Below, one piece after another: positions 22,492 through 33,814 of a stretch of 64,000 nt of DNA. The stretch's first letter is position 1; each line of letters opens with the position of its first letter. The stretch spans positions 877,495,594-877,559,593 of the forward strand of contig NC_081409.1 in the NCBI RefSeq assembly GCF_030272615.1, read 5' to 3'. Made by a program: the position numbers and the translations under genes. This DNA comes from Cryptomeria japonica. Lineage: Eukaryota; Streptophyta; Pinopsida; Cupressales; Cupressaceae. The notes under the pieces are model-generated. The model was not told where the DNA came from and searched no databases. It worked only from the letters and a program-made list of their open reading frames with translations.

Positions 22492-22987
22492 CTTTAGATG
22501 AATTTGTTTGATTTTGTTCATGTTAAAATTCAGTAAGATGATTTGATTTAGGCATTTTGATGTGCAAATGTGATTGATAGGTATTTAATTGATGTCTTGA
22601 TTGATAGAAAGTTTTGATAATGTTGATTGATTGATTGATTTTATTGGTAGATTAATAGATTAGCTCTAAGAGACCGATTCAGTTTCTGATGAAGAGCATA
22701 GCAGAGTTTGATTGAACTCATTGATTGATAAAAAACCATGATTGATAGTTTTAGGTTGATTTCATAGCCTGATTTGCTTCATTGAAAAGATTTATCAATT
22801 GTTGATGTGATATATTAGCGATCGCTTTGATTTGATAGATAGATGATTGATAGAGATCAAATTCTCTTGTTAAATAGGAGAAACTCGATGTTCTCCAGTG
22901 TCGGAAGAAATTCCCGGGCATGTGCCATGTAGTGTCAGAGCTTACACAAACTAAGATTAGACATATAGATGCCTATGGATTACGCCA
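22492..22987. other. Leader continuation of the antisense ORF, TTGATTGATAG-rich
   Basis: No ORF. The phrase TTGATTGATAG and variants recur many times between about 22560 and 22860. Confidence 0.55.
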
Positions 22988-23268
22988 TTTTTTTTTTGAT
23001 CGATAACATTATGTATTATATTGCTTAGAATAGAAAAGTATTACATCCAAAGAGTAGATAGACTATTTGCAACACAAAGGGGTCACGCCCCTACTACAAA
23101 AAGGAACCCAAAAAGAACCATCCCACCATGACCCACAACCACAAAAAGGGTCGCATACATTTACAAAAAACTACACATTAGACCCCGACCAACCCAAACC
23201 TAGCTACGAAACCACCCCAATGCCTCTTCTCTTGAGAAATTGGGGATACCCCTGCTGGGTCCAGCCTT

Positions 23269-23946
23269 CTACATCATGCTCCCTCCACCTGGCACCGTTC
23301 CTGGCCTGCTTCCACACAGCGACCCACACTCCACCACCTTCATCGATTTCATTGGAAGTTGATGCTGAACCAAAGGCCTCCCATCCTCATCCAAAGGGGC
23401 CTCAAACCGAATGGGAGTCACCTTCCCATGGATCTTAACACGTTCAGTTGGCCCGAATTGGTGAACAAAGTTCACAATCTCAACCTAGCCATTCCTTGCG
23501 TCCTCCTCTTGCAAAGCAATCGTCCGAGAAGCCGACTAGATGACAAAAGGCTGCAGCTCCCCAATGGCCACTCCAATCCTCTTGCTCGGGCCTGCCGCTA
23601 TCTTCAGCCCCTCGCCAATGACAACTTGGGCCACCACTTCCTGCAAACCTCTTGCCCATTTGGGTCTTAACACCAGGGAAGTAATCCATTGCACTTCCTC
23701 TACCGACTTCCCCACCTGCAAGGCCAAAGCAGTAAAAAGCGATGAAATTTCAAGATTTGTTCTCGGTCGCCAATCCTGAGTTAGGAATTCCTCTCCAAAT
23801 AGCAACCTAACTACCCTCCAAAAATCATCTCCATCCACTCTGAAGACGTTCGTTACCCTAATCCTCGAGACCAACCCACGAAACATAGGCAATTGTCCAT
23901 CTGATTCCAACAAAAAATTCGCTTCCATCCTTACGCGCTGTTGCAA
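23269..23946 (-). pseudogene. Unrecognised coding region in the LINE, downstream of RNase H
   Basis: 136 codons are open at 23946-23536 (LPMFRGLVSRIRVTNVFRV, DDFWRVVRLLFGEEFLTQDW). After a break, a further 60 or so codons run to 23269 (VHQFGPTERVKIHGKVTPIRF). It lies between the RNase H domain and the poly-A tail, on the same strand. I do not recognise a family. It may be a second product of the LINE, a captured host fragment, or a C-terminal extension of the polyprotein. Confidence 0.45.
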
Positions 23947-24249
23947 AAAATGAAACCCTAAACACTCCTCCTACCATTGAGCAGTCACCACAAAATGCCA
24001 GGAATCAAAGCACAAAGGCCTTTAAAGCTGCCTCAATCATGTGTGATGAGTACTTCACACACTTCACTGAAATCTAAACATCATCACCAGTCACTCACAC
24101 CGCTCGCCTCCATCATCATCCATCACTGCAAGTCCACTTGCAGTAAATTTGTAGAACACACACCACAAGGAACATAAATTCCCACAGGACCATGGCTACA
24201 ATTGGTCATTTCAAATCAAGCATGGGTTCACTTTTCTAAAATAAGCCTT

Positions 24250-24747
24250 CTACTCAAAATCATAGTCAAGAGGACTACAATTTCTAAAGTCCTCAAACAA
24301 ACTAAACATATTTTCCAAGGAGCCATTCGCTCCCACATTGGAAAGTTTGTCAGCTTCCAAGTTTGCTTCCCGAAGGACATGAGTCACCTTAAAATCTTCA
24401 AAATCATTCAACAGAAGTTGCATTCTATGCACCTGATTGTCTAAAAGCCATGCTTCCATTCTCCCTCGAGCTATCCAATTCACCACAACCTGACAGTCAC
24501 CTTCCAAATGAAGTTTCTTGACCCCCAATTTCCCAGCCATTAGGATAGCTTCTAACGCTGCATGACATTCAACAATGTTGTTCATTCCATCCACCAATCT
24601 CTTAGCACTAATGGCTAGAGTGTTGCCCCGATCATCGCGAGCAATCATCCCAACACCCGAAGCCCCTAGGTTTCCCCTCGACGCGCCATCAAAATTAATC
24701 TTAATCCACCACTTCTTAGGCGGAGTCCACTCTGGGATTGATAGGCC
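24250..24747 (-). pseudogene. LINE RNase H domain
   Basis: The minus-strand frame reads WTPPKKWWIKINFDGASRG, the start typical of the plant LINE RNase H (first catalytic Asp in NFDGA), then VGMIARDDRGN, AALEAILMAGKLGVKKLHLEGDC (Glu and Asp) and a C-terminal HVLREANLEADKLSN with the final His/Asp. The frame from 24747 to the stop at 24250 is open, so this domain is well preserved. RT and endonuclease lie upstream in the parent element and are missing by 5' truncation. Confidence 0.85.
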
Positions 24748-24749
24748 CT

Positions 24750-26490
24750 TTCTCTAAAGATTAGCCCTCAGTAGCCCATTAATAGGCCTTAGTCATTAAT
24801 TACTCCATTTGTTATACATGCCTATTATTACCCATAATAGGGGATTTTTTACTGCTTTAGCAGAGAGATGGCATAGCGAACATAACACTTTCCACCTGCC
24901 CACTGGTGAGATTAGTGTGATACTTGAGGATGTCTACAAGATTCTTCACATCCCCATGACTGGTGAGTTAGTCCAGTATTATTTTCAGGATCGTGGAGGG
25001 ACAAAGGCTTGTAGAGCCATATTTGGTGATGAGAGCATTTCCAGAGGAGAGATTTGATGGGAGGATATGATTATGTACTATGAGACTCTCCTAGTGATTC
25101 TTGTAGGTTTGATTGGTGGATTCATCTGTCTAGACAAGAGATCTCAAGGTTTTGTTGTTGGTTGGGGTGAGATTATTCAGAGCATGATTCAGAATCAGAC
25201 TCGAGATGCGTGGGGTATTTACATGCTTGCTCATTTGTATCATGATCTTCATTAGTTTGTTTTTGATGACAGTGCTAGTCTGTCTACATGATGCACACTT
25301 TTATAGATCTGGTGCTGGGAGCACATTTCTATTACTCAACCTATCCATCATAGAGTTTGTGGTGAGAGGTAGCCATATGCCTATTTATATGTAGGATCCT
25401 TACTCAGCATAAGTTGGGTAAGATGGAGTATTGGTGTTGGGTTTTGGATTCATTGGATAGTGTCATTTGGAGACCTTATATCGACTGTGAGCCATGGATG
25501 GATGATGCACAATAATTACCATATATTCTGCATAGTAGATATCTAATTGGTCGTACTCCATACATTGTTGAGCAATAGTTGATGAGTCTTATTTTGAGAC
25601 AGTTTGGTATCATTCAGCACATGCATACTGGTGTCACTATATAAGCACGATGGTACAAGGATAGGCGATATTGGGGACCTTTATCTTTTGAGATAGCACG
25701 CATAAAGTTTTTGGCTACTCCTAGGGTGGCTTATGATTTGAGATTACACATTCTAGATCCTGGGGTGACTACGAATTATGCTCAATACATGCTTGCACAC
25801 CCTTTTCCTTGTATTATTGATCCAACAGATCCTCCTCCCAGCTCAGGAGATGAGGAGGATGATTCAAATGATCCCATCATTAGCAGACGAAGATGGAGAT
25901 GAGATCTTAGAGCTTCTTGAGAGGTTGGAGGTGAGGGAGATGAGGGAGGATATGGAGGCGGATGTGGTAGGAGACCTGGATAGAGAGGAGGTCAAATGAG
26001 AGTCCGTGGAAGACCTTTTGGACCGGTTGGTAGGATTGGGAGACCACTTCCCATGGGTGGGAGAGATGCAAGATGGATTGGGAGGGGCACTGATAGGGTA
26101 GGTATGAGATCAGTGAGAGGATTACCCTCTATGTGAGGAGGCAGGAGCATTGGACTGGATGGGGGTTGTAGGAGAGGCATTGATTTTGGTCAGATTCAGC
26201 CAGACCCTAGGGTTATTGCAGCTCACGATGGAGAGGAGGAGAATTCAGAGCATCATGTTCCTCTAATTATACGATGGGTTCTGAGAGCTTCTCGAGCTAA
26301 GATTCTAGTAGGTGGAGATGAGGGGATTCAGGATCATGTTCCTCAGCAGGATGTGCTAGAGCAGGATACTTTAGATAGTATCAGAGCACATATAGATCAG
26401 CTTAGAGAACATGTGCAAACACTCATGATAGAGAGAGATAAGGTTGTTAGGAGACAACGAGATACTCAGGGTCTTCTTGATCACATTTAG
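24750..26490 (+). pseudogene. Antisense ORF of element A: plant mobile domain (PMD) protein, decayed
   Basis: Reading from about 24750: GLSH then LLHLLYMPIITHNRGFFTAL, AERWHSEHNTFHLPTGEISVILEDVYKILHIPM. This is the hallmark of the PMD family (Trp/Phe-H-x-x-x-N-T-F-H-L-P-x-G-E-x-x-x-x-x-x-D), known from MAIN/MAIL proteins and from Ty3 elements. It is followed by YMLAHLYHDLH and WCWEHI blocks, an acidic spacer (SSGDEEDDSND), a Gly/Arg-rich stretch near 25950-26150 and a C-terminal helix rich in Glu, Gln and Arg (HIDQLREHVQTLMIERDKV). It aligns block for block with 62270-64000. It is broken by stops and frameshifts; one TAG (25304-25306) sits where the other copy has CAG. Function in elements is unknown. 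Confidence 0.8.
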
Positions 26491-26499
26491 TAGGTTGGA

Positions 26500-26930
26500 T
26501 CTGGCACTCCCTCAGCTGATACCGTCAGAGCACTATTTCGGGTCGGGAAGGAGACAACACACTGGCGACGATTATATGAAAATACATACACAACCCAGAT
26601 TCATATGTAAACTAAAAAACCCTTGACCATTCAATTCATAGTGAAAACATAAATTCAACTCAAAGACAATTATGTGAAGATCTCAAACTACAAATGATAT
26701 TGATATTATATTAATAATGATATTAGAAAGTAAATTCAAAATGCGATTCAGATATGCATTATCAAATTCTTGAATAGTTGAACTATTATAACTATATACG
26801 AGTTTTCAACATCAATAAAAGTTGCCAACTGGCCATCCCTCTCTATTGATCAAAAAGAAAAAGTGGCCATCCCTCTCAAATAAATCTTGGAATCCTTTTA
26901 TAAGAAGAGGATTCAACAAGCTTAGAATTA
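26500..26930. other. AT-rich spacer, nothing recognised
   Basis: No coding signal or clear repeat. Confidence 0.55.
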
Positions 26931-29900
26931 CTATGAGGAATCTTGGGTAGCAACCTCACATTTCTTTTTTTGTCTTAGCATGGCTTGCCACCTGTCCACC
27001 TCTTTGTCTATTGGCCAACTGAATGCCTTTACCTCTTCCATCTTTGCAACTAAATATGTCCATCTGGCATCTGTAACTACCCTAGCCTCAACAATAAACT
27101 TTGCATGGTCAACCTCAGCCTTGAATAGTGAATCAAGCATACCATTAAGGAAATCAACGTCAACCTGTTCATCTATATGCTTGATTATTTCTTCTTGCTC
27201 TAGAATCAAATCAAATTCCTTGGTCCAATCAAAAACTGATTTCAAATCTCCATTACTACCATAAATTGAAGGCACCAATTTACTATAACCTTCCCCAAAT
27301 GTCTGCAATTTTTCATTTATAAGCACATCCTTCCCTGTGAAAAATGCATAAGCTGCATTCATTACCTCCACCATGTCTTTAGTGTCACTGATCTTGGGAA
27401 GGAACTCATCACTATACATCATTGCAGTATCTATCTTATCCATTAATCTGCTTCTTCCTGACCAAACATTGAACAAAGGTCCAAGAAAAGCGACATCCTC
27501 AGAGGATGTTTTACTTGCCTCTTTCAAATAAATGTGCAAATCGTGCACTACCATCAATTTTCCTTTCAATACATTAATCCTGTGTTTCAGAATTCCTGAC
27601 ACAACAGAGATAGCCTTGACATTTTGTTCTTTTTCAAGACTTTTACATTTTCTCTGTGTATTCCTCCATTTTTGCTGTCACATCAGCTGGTATTTCTTGT
27701 ACTTGTTCTGTAATCTGTATTGGAGGGGGCTCATTTGCAATTTTTTCTTTCAACTCCACTAACTCTTCCTCCAGAGTGCCCTTCTTCATTAGTGTCTCTT
27801 CATATTTTTTAGATAATGCAATCAATTGGCTATATGTTTCTGTGTATCTTCTTGACAAATCCTCCATTTTTGATAAATTCATGAAAGAAACTTGAGTAAA
27901 AAATGAGGCAATCTCCATGTCATTTGTGTTCTGCAAATTCATATCATCCTGTCAGCATTCTTTTGTACTTGGATATTTAGAAGGTGGGGCTTTTGAGTGG
28001 AAGGTGCCAAAGACCAAGCGGCAAGTGTCTTTGACTTAGGATTAAATCCTGATCCTCTTATTACATCTCCAATTTCAAATTTAGTTTTAAACATTGGGTC
28101 CTCTTGCTTCCTAATCTAATCAATAATAAAAATAGACAGGATATCCCAGTTAGGCATCATAATAATACCAGTACTCTTAATCAATTGTCTTGCCTGTTCC
28201 ACAGATATTTGCTCCCTGTCAGGTGATAGTTCTGATACTTAATGTTAAGTACAAATGCCAAGCTAATAAGATGAGAGGGGGGGGGGGTGAATCATACAAA
28301 CTTAATCTTCCATAAAAACAACAGATTCAACCTCGGTAACATATACTTCAGTAATATAACCAAAAATGATAAACATGCAAACTCAAAAGCATATAAACAT
28401 CATAACACTCATAACACCAGATTTAACGTGGAAACCCAAAAAGGGAAAAACCACTGTGGGATTTCGGACCCACTAAGAAATATACTCTTCTAGAGTATGC
28501 TTAATTAAAAGAAAATCCTATTAAAGACTACAAACACATTGCTAGATGTGACCTAGTTAAGGGATTTCCCTCAGATCTGTTAGGATCTTCACCTTGTTAG
28601 CAGTGACCTTGTTAAAGGATTTCAAACACTCAATCGAAATGTCACCTTGCTAGAGGGTTTTACAAATAAGATTGTTAAGTCCACTCAGTTAAGAGATTTT
28701 CTATCACTTTACAAAATAATAGTAATAAAAATCTATCTGCAACTTCACATCTAAAATGCTAGAGCAGATTCTTATTTGCTCAATACAATATAGACATAGA
28801 ACTAATCTTGTCTATCTGCTAGGCTCTATACTTTGTTATTCAAACATGTCTTCAAGCTTCTGTGCTCGGTTATCACTATGTAGCATCCCTGTGCATACAC
28901 TTGCCCACATGCATTGTTTATAAATAGTTCCTTATTTATAAATAATTTGCCAACTGCTTAATCTCCTTGATCACATTTCCCATGATCAATCATAGCCATC
29001 AAATCTTCAAACTTTGACCAGGTTCAATGTATCCTTCGATTTGAAAATGTTTTACCCCGCCTTGGAACTTGCATACATTTCTTGGAACTTGTGCTAGGGT
29101 ATTGCGGTTCAATCTAAGTTGTAGATCTTCCTGCCGATTTTCCTTTGCCATAGATTCCTTAACAAACTTCATTCATGACATACCAATCATTTAATCATAG
29201 CCAGCTCATCAGCTTCCTTCTTTAAATAATGCTTTTATTCATTCTGTTATTGCTTGGTTGTAACTTGGTAAATACTAAACTTGACTCGGTAGACATACCG
29301 CCTTCATTAACCGATAGCGATAACCTTTAGGGTTTACCGACTAGGTTCTTTGCTCGGTAACATAGTATAGTATTAACCTTACAATCAATAACATATGTAT
29401 GCTATCAAAACAATCTAAACATCATGATCTCATCATTGTCTAACTCGGTAATATTTGCCCATTGAATAACTTATTCCTCCCCTTATTCATCATATTCTTT
29501 TTGTGTCTTTTACCGACATATTTATACTCATCAAATCATACTTCTCAAGATATGGCAACATCATACTGAATTAGAAAATCAATTTCTTGACATCAATGAC
29601 AAAATAATAATATCAAGACAGTAAACATCCTTAATCAGTTATATCCATAATCATCATCAACCTTCTCAATATCCTTATTTAAATGCCAACAATCTCTCCT
29701 TGTCTGTTATAATGCCAAATGGCAACATCAGGATCATATTCTTGCAGTGCCTTGATGATCTCCTCTTTCTTTTCTACATTTCCTTCCTCTATGATCAGAT
29801 TTTGTCTTAATTGATTTTGGTTCAACCTTGTCAAAAAACTTTTAAATTCATCTGACTTAATAAAGTCATCATCTTTCATGAACTCATTTGACAACATCAC

Positions 29901-31885
29901 ACACTCATCAAAGCCTTGAGAAAGGGCTTCATTTATTTCTCCTTATTCTTCATTCTGCCCTGCTTCTCTAAGATGTGTCCTTATTTGATGAAAGTAGTGT
30001 CCTTGTTCTATAACAATTTCTCTAGCAGAGTCTCTCCTCACAATTGTACCCACCTCTTTGGTTTTTTGTTTCTTTGCAGCTGGCACTTGGGTAGATTGAA
30101 CTTCATTCCCACTCTCTACATCATCAACAGACACACTAAGTGGCCTCTTGCCATGTGAATAATGTCCATCTTGGGGGTCTTGCTGCTGAGCAACCACTTT
30201 TGGAATTTGAGGCATTTGTTCCATCAGAGTTTCATATAAACTCAACATTTTGTTAATCCTCTCCAAGTACAGGTTATCAGGGCAAAACCTTAGAAACTAG
30301 AGTCAACAACCTTGAATTTTGTTTCAACTCTCATCAAATTTTTCCATTTTCTTCTCCTTTCTTGTACTTCCTCTTTTCTCAGCAAATTTCTAACCACATC
30401 TTCATCATCCAATGGTTCATGGTCCTTTATTGTGGCCCAAGATGTCATTTTTGGCAATGCACATTTTATAAATTGTTCAGGATCACAAAATCTAGACACA
30501 TCATTAACTAACCTATACTATTTAAGGAAATTGGTTACTTCATCAAAGGAACTCCTACCAATGGTAAAATTAGTCGCAACCCAAAGCCTAGGAAGAAGAG
30601 AACCCTTCCTGTGTCTGTCAAGGTATTCTTTTTCAACTAGGGTCAATTGCCAAATAAACTCCATAAAAGCAATCCTAATTGAAACAAATTTTGGTAAAAT
30701 ATGGAGAGGATGAGGACACCCATAGACTCTGGTCATAGTAAATTTATCAAAAAAGAAAAACTCCACCCAGTTATGTGAAATAGACCAGTTTGGAACATAC
30801 TGGGAAGGTCTCAAAACTCTCCTAACATTAATTGACAATCGTTCCCTATTTATTCCTAGCATTTCCATAATTGGCAAAACAATCCAATTTTCAAAGAAAA
30901 GGAAAGAAGAATGGGGAGAACTACTGTCCCAAACCTGGGTCCATCTTTGTATTGGCATTAAGACACTCAATTCTTCTCTAAAAAGCTCCAATTCTTTATC
31001 CATGAACTCAACATTATAGAACAAGATTAAATGCATCAACAATGAATAATGCTTGAATTTAGGGCTCGGTGCACCACTCTGAATTTCAACTAGAGCATTA
31101 TGAATGTGTTCAACCACATAGCCCACATAATCATAATCTTTGTTAACATCTGGGTGTTGAATGTCCATAGACATCATCAGTAATTCAGCTGACATTGTTG
31201 AATCTCCATCAAGACCCAACACTTTGCATAATCCATAGATTGTACAATGCATATAATGGTGGAAAGGTGTGATGCCAAATGGTGGTTGGATACTATCTGG
31301 AATTATAACTGGTTTCCTATTCACACTAGGGATGTATCTGGACATTGCATGCTTCTTGATAACACCTTTGTATTTGTCATAATCCTCTGCAATCCACTCC
31401 AAATCTATATCTGTACATGCAACACCAGTAATCTGGAAAGCTTCAACAAAGCTATCTCTATTAATTGAAACTAGGGCAGACTGGTTCTTTCTTCTGATTA
31501 CCCTAGATATTGGGCAATAGCTTTTGGCCAACTCTTTGATCAAATCCACATCAACATACACATCTGGCATAGTTAACTTTGCCATATTTAAATCCCAAGG
31601 GTTTGACATCAGGACACCCTTAACCCTATTATTCCAGAAATAATAAAATAGAGTAGAACTAGTCATATGAAGCATTGTTGGGTTTTTGCATTGGCTCCAT
31701 AAATCTTTCCATGCCAAATCATTTGTATTCAAAGCAACGGAAGTCCCTGGCAGCCAACCTACAAATTCTTCTTTGTATTTCTTAACCATCTTTTCCTTAA
31801 TGGCACTGACCTTGGGCTTGGAACCTCTAGGTCGTCCACTTTTCGTGGCCTTGGAACCTCTAGTTCCACTCGTCGCCTTGCTCAT
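26931..31885 (-). pseudogene. Unidentified large protein C, about 1200 codons, interrupted by an LTR
   Basis: The first 455 or so codons (31885-30518) are open. The start is chosen at the ATG of MSKATSGTRG because an acceptor-like TTTTTCTCCTGCAG ends seven bases before it. A basic N-terminus (KATKSGRPRGSKPK) is followed by a globular region (KEEFVGWLPG, FWNNRVKGVLMSNPWDLN, FHHYMHCTIYGLCKVLGLDG, RTYGCPHPLHILPKF-like). After one stop the frame continues, then shifts near 30280. The LTR 28224-29691 splits it after WHYNRQGEI. Beyond it come a coiled-coil segment (LIALSKKYEETLMKKGTLEEELVELKEKI) and a last 223-codon block ending at 26931. I do not recognise the family. Leader architecture and neighbourhood suggest an element-borne ORF rather than a host gene. 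Confidence 0.6.
28224..29691 (-). mobile_element. Copia-type LTR inside gene C (1468 bp)
   Basis: The minus strand starts TGTTGGCATTTAAAT and ends CAGAACTATCA. It is closely related to 10328-11805 throughout. There is no interior. The 5-bp flanks (TCAGG and ATCTC) do not match, so either the host flank was altered or this is not a simple solo LTR. Confidence 0.85.
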
Positions 31886-33300
31886 TTTAGCTGCAGGAGA
31901 AAAACTTAACCAATTTTTTGAAATTTCCCACACCGAACACTCTGAATTCTCCAATGTTATTGCAGAGCTCAATTCACTAGATTACCTCAAAGATAGAATG
32001 CATTAATGGCAAATGCAATTATACAAAATCTCGGCTTGATCATGCAATTTATGGTATTTGGGCGCCGTCACTTCTCTCAAGTCTTATTAATTGCCACACT
32101 TGCATGAACTAGCTACTGTGGCATTAATTCAAAGCTAAAGTACTTGAGCAAAATTTGAATTCATTACCTTCTATTTGATTGGCGATTGCCATTCAAAACT
32201 TTTTCACAACCCGACAAACAAGTCCATGTGTCAATCCCCATCTTTAATCGCACACTTACAACCGGTTATAACAATTTGGAAACTAACCAGTGAGTTAGCA
32301 AAAATGCTACCAAATCCTCTTAATCGCAAGCTTGCAACCCCTTTTGCAAATCCTCAAAGAATCTCGTGAGTGAGTGACAGTCGTTGATCTTCATCAAGCC
32401 CTTCAGTCACAACCTCGCAACAACATTTGTAATATTCTTTCTTTACTCGCGAGCTGGCGACCACTGCAAATCTAACAAAACAACTTATTTCATCGCAAAC
32501 TTGCAACTTGAATCTTAACTTCACTTAAACAGTTAAACGCTTGCGATCCCACGACAACAAGACACTTAACCGCCATCGCATGCTCGCAACACTTTTTGAC
32601 TTAAGACTTACAAACCCGCGAGTATGCGATGACCACAAAATTAGACCAAAACTTACCTATCGCCAGATCACAACATAAAATGCTAAACAACTTCAAAACC
32701 TGCAAGCAAGAGATGAAACCAACTAAGCTGCGATACCAACCACAACGCATGATCGCAAATTAAAATGACTTAACCGCGAACACCTCGTGACCTTGCGATA
32801 ACATAAAATCACACCCAGTTGCAACCTCACAACAAAAAATGGTGAAGTGCAAAACATCTTGTGAGGTAGCGACAACTAAAATCTCCCAGTACTCGCAAGT
32901 TCACGATTTAAACTGACTTGATGATAAAGGACCTGCGAGCTAGCGATAACCATAAAATCTCAAAACTTTTTATCTCTTGACCGCAGCGACCCAGCGAGTA
33001 CCAACAAAAATTGATTTTTAATGTTAATTACCGTCATAAACAGGTGCGAGCAGTGGCACATAGACCATTAATGACTTACTCGCTAAGTCTCACGTCTATA
33101 ATGCATTTCATCAAACCAATTTGAGACCTCACTACCAAAGCAATTTCATTAATAATCTCTAGCTCGCTAACATAAAATGCTAACACTCAAAAAACTAGAG
33201 ACCTCGCGATTTAAACCCAAACCAACACTCGCTAACTCGCCACTTAAATTGTTAAAATGAAATTTATCTGTGAGTTAGAGATGAAACACTAAACATGTTT
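31886..33300 (-). other. Leader of gene C with degenerate CpG-rich word array
   Basis: Between about 32440 and 33260 the plus strand repeats variants of GCGAGYTAGCGATRAC, often followed by ATAAAAT. Examples are GCGAGCTGGCGACCAC, GCGAGTATGCGATGACC, TTGCGATAACATAAAAT, GCGAGCTAGCGATAACC and CTCGCTAACTCGCC; I count more than fifteen. The array lies upstream of gene C. No ORF of note. Confidence 0.75.
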
Positions 33301-33814
33301 CATTGTCTGACCAACCGTTTGACCACACTTGATGTTGACATGGACAAATAAAGAGAGGACAACTCAGATTTTCAATGCACGACAACTTCGGTTTACTAGC
33401 CAACTAAGACAAAAAACAAACACAAAACCCTAATCGCCATGAACATCATGTTAAGCATTTAATGTAGAACAGTAGAAAGGTTCTAACAATTATGCAATAT
33501 GATTCATTTTATGGATCTTGTGACACAAATTATTGCATTTCATGTTCAACAATCAACATAATGTGGAACCAATTTACTAATAATTCAGTTGTTTACTAAT
33601 AATTCAGAAAATAAATTATAATTGTTTACTAATAATTCAAATTCACAATTAAAAAATATGAAATAAGTATCCATTCTGATTGACAAATTCAAGGAATACA
33701 ATATCAAAAATCATCAATGACAAGTATAGTATTGCAAATTGAAATTGTAATATGACTCAAGAACTGTAGTATAATTATAAATACCTATAAGCTGACTGCT
33801 AATTCACTTTTGAC
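33301..33814. other. AT-rich spacer with short ACTAATAATTCA repeats
   Basis: The phrase TTTACTAATAATTCA occurs three times at 33588-33640. No coding signal. Confidence 0.6.

Larger units (their letters stand above)
22988..24750 (-). mobile_element. 5'-truncated LINE (L1-type) insertion
   Basis: It begins at its 3' end with a T-run on the plus strand (poly-A tail, 22988-22997) and extends to an RNase H domain. It interrupts the antisense ORF region of element A, whose PMD coding resumes at about 24750. I could not find a clear TSD. Confidence 0.8.
20569..26500 (-). mobile_element. Ty3 (Tat-like) element A, 3' part, minus orientation, with antisense PMD ORF
   Basis: 3' LTR, PPT, a region with a repeated word array and then an ORF on the opposite strand to the LTR, interrupted by a LINE (22988-24750). 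Antisense ORFs between pol and the 3' LTR are established for Tat-lineage Ty3 elements. No pol is visible to the right, so this copy is truncated or was non-autonomous. The right end is approximate. Confidence 0.7.

Noticed and set aside
32049-32065. PBS-like TTTGGGCGCCGTCAC
   Set aside because: It resembles a Ty3 PBS, but no LTR end (TG...CA) can be recognised directly upstream, so it is probably chance within a GCG-rich leader.
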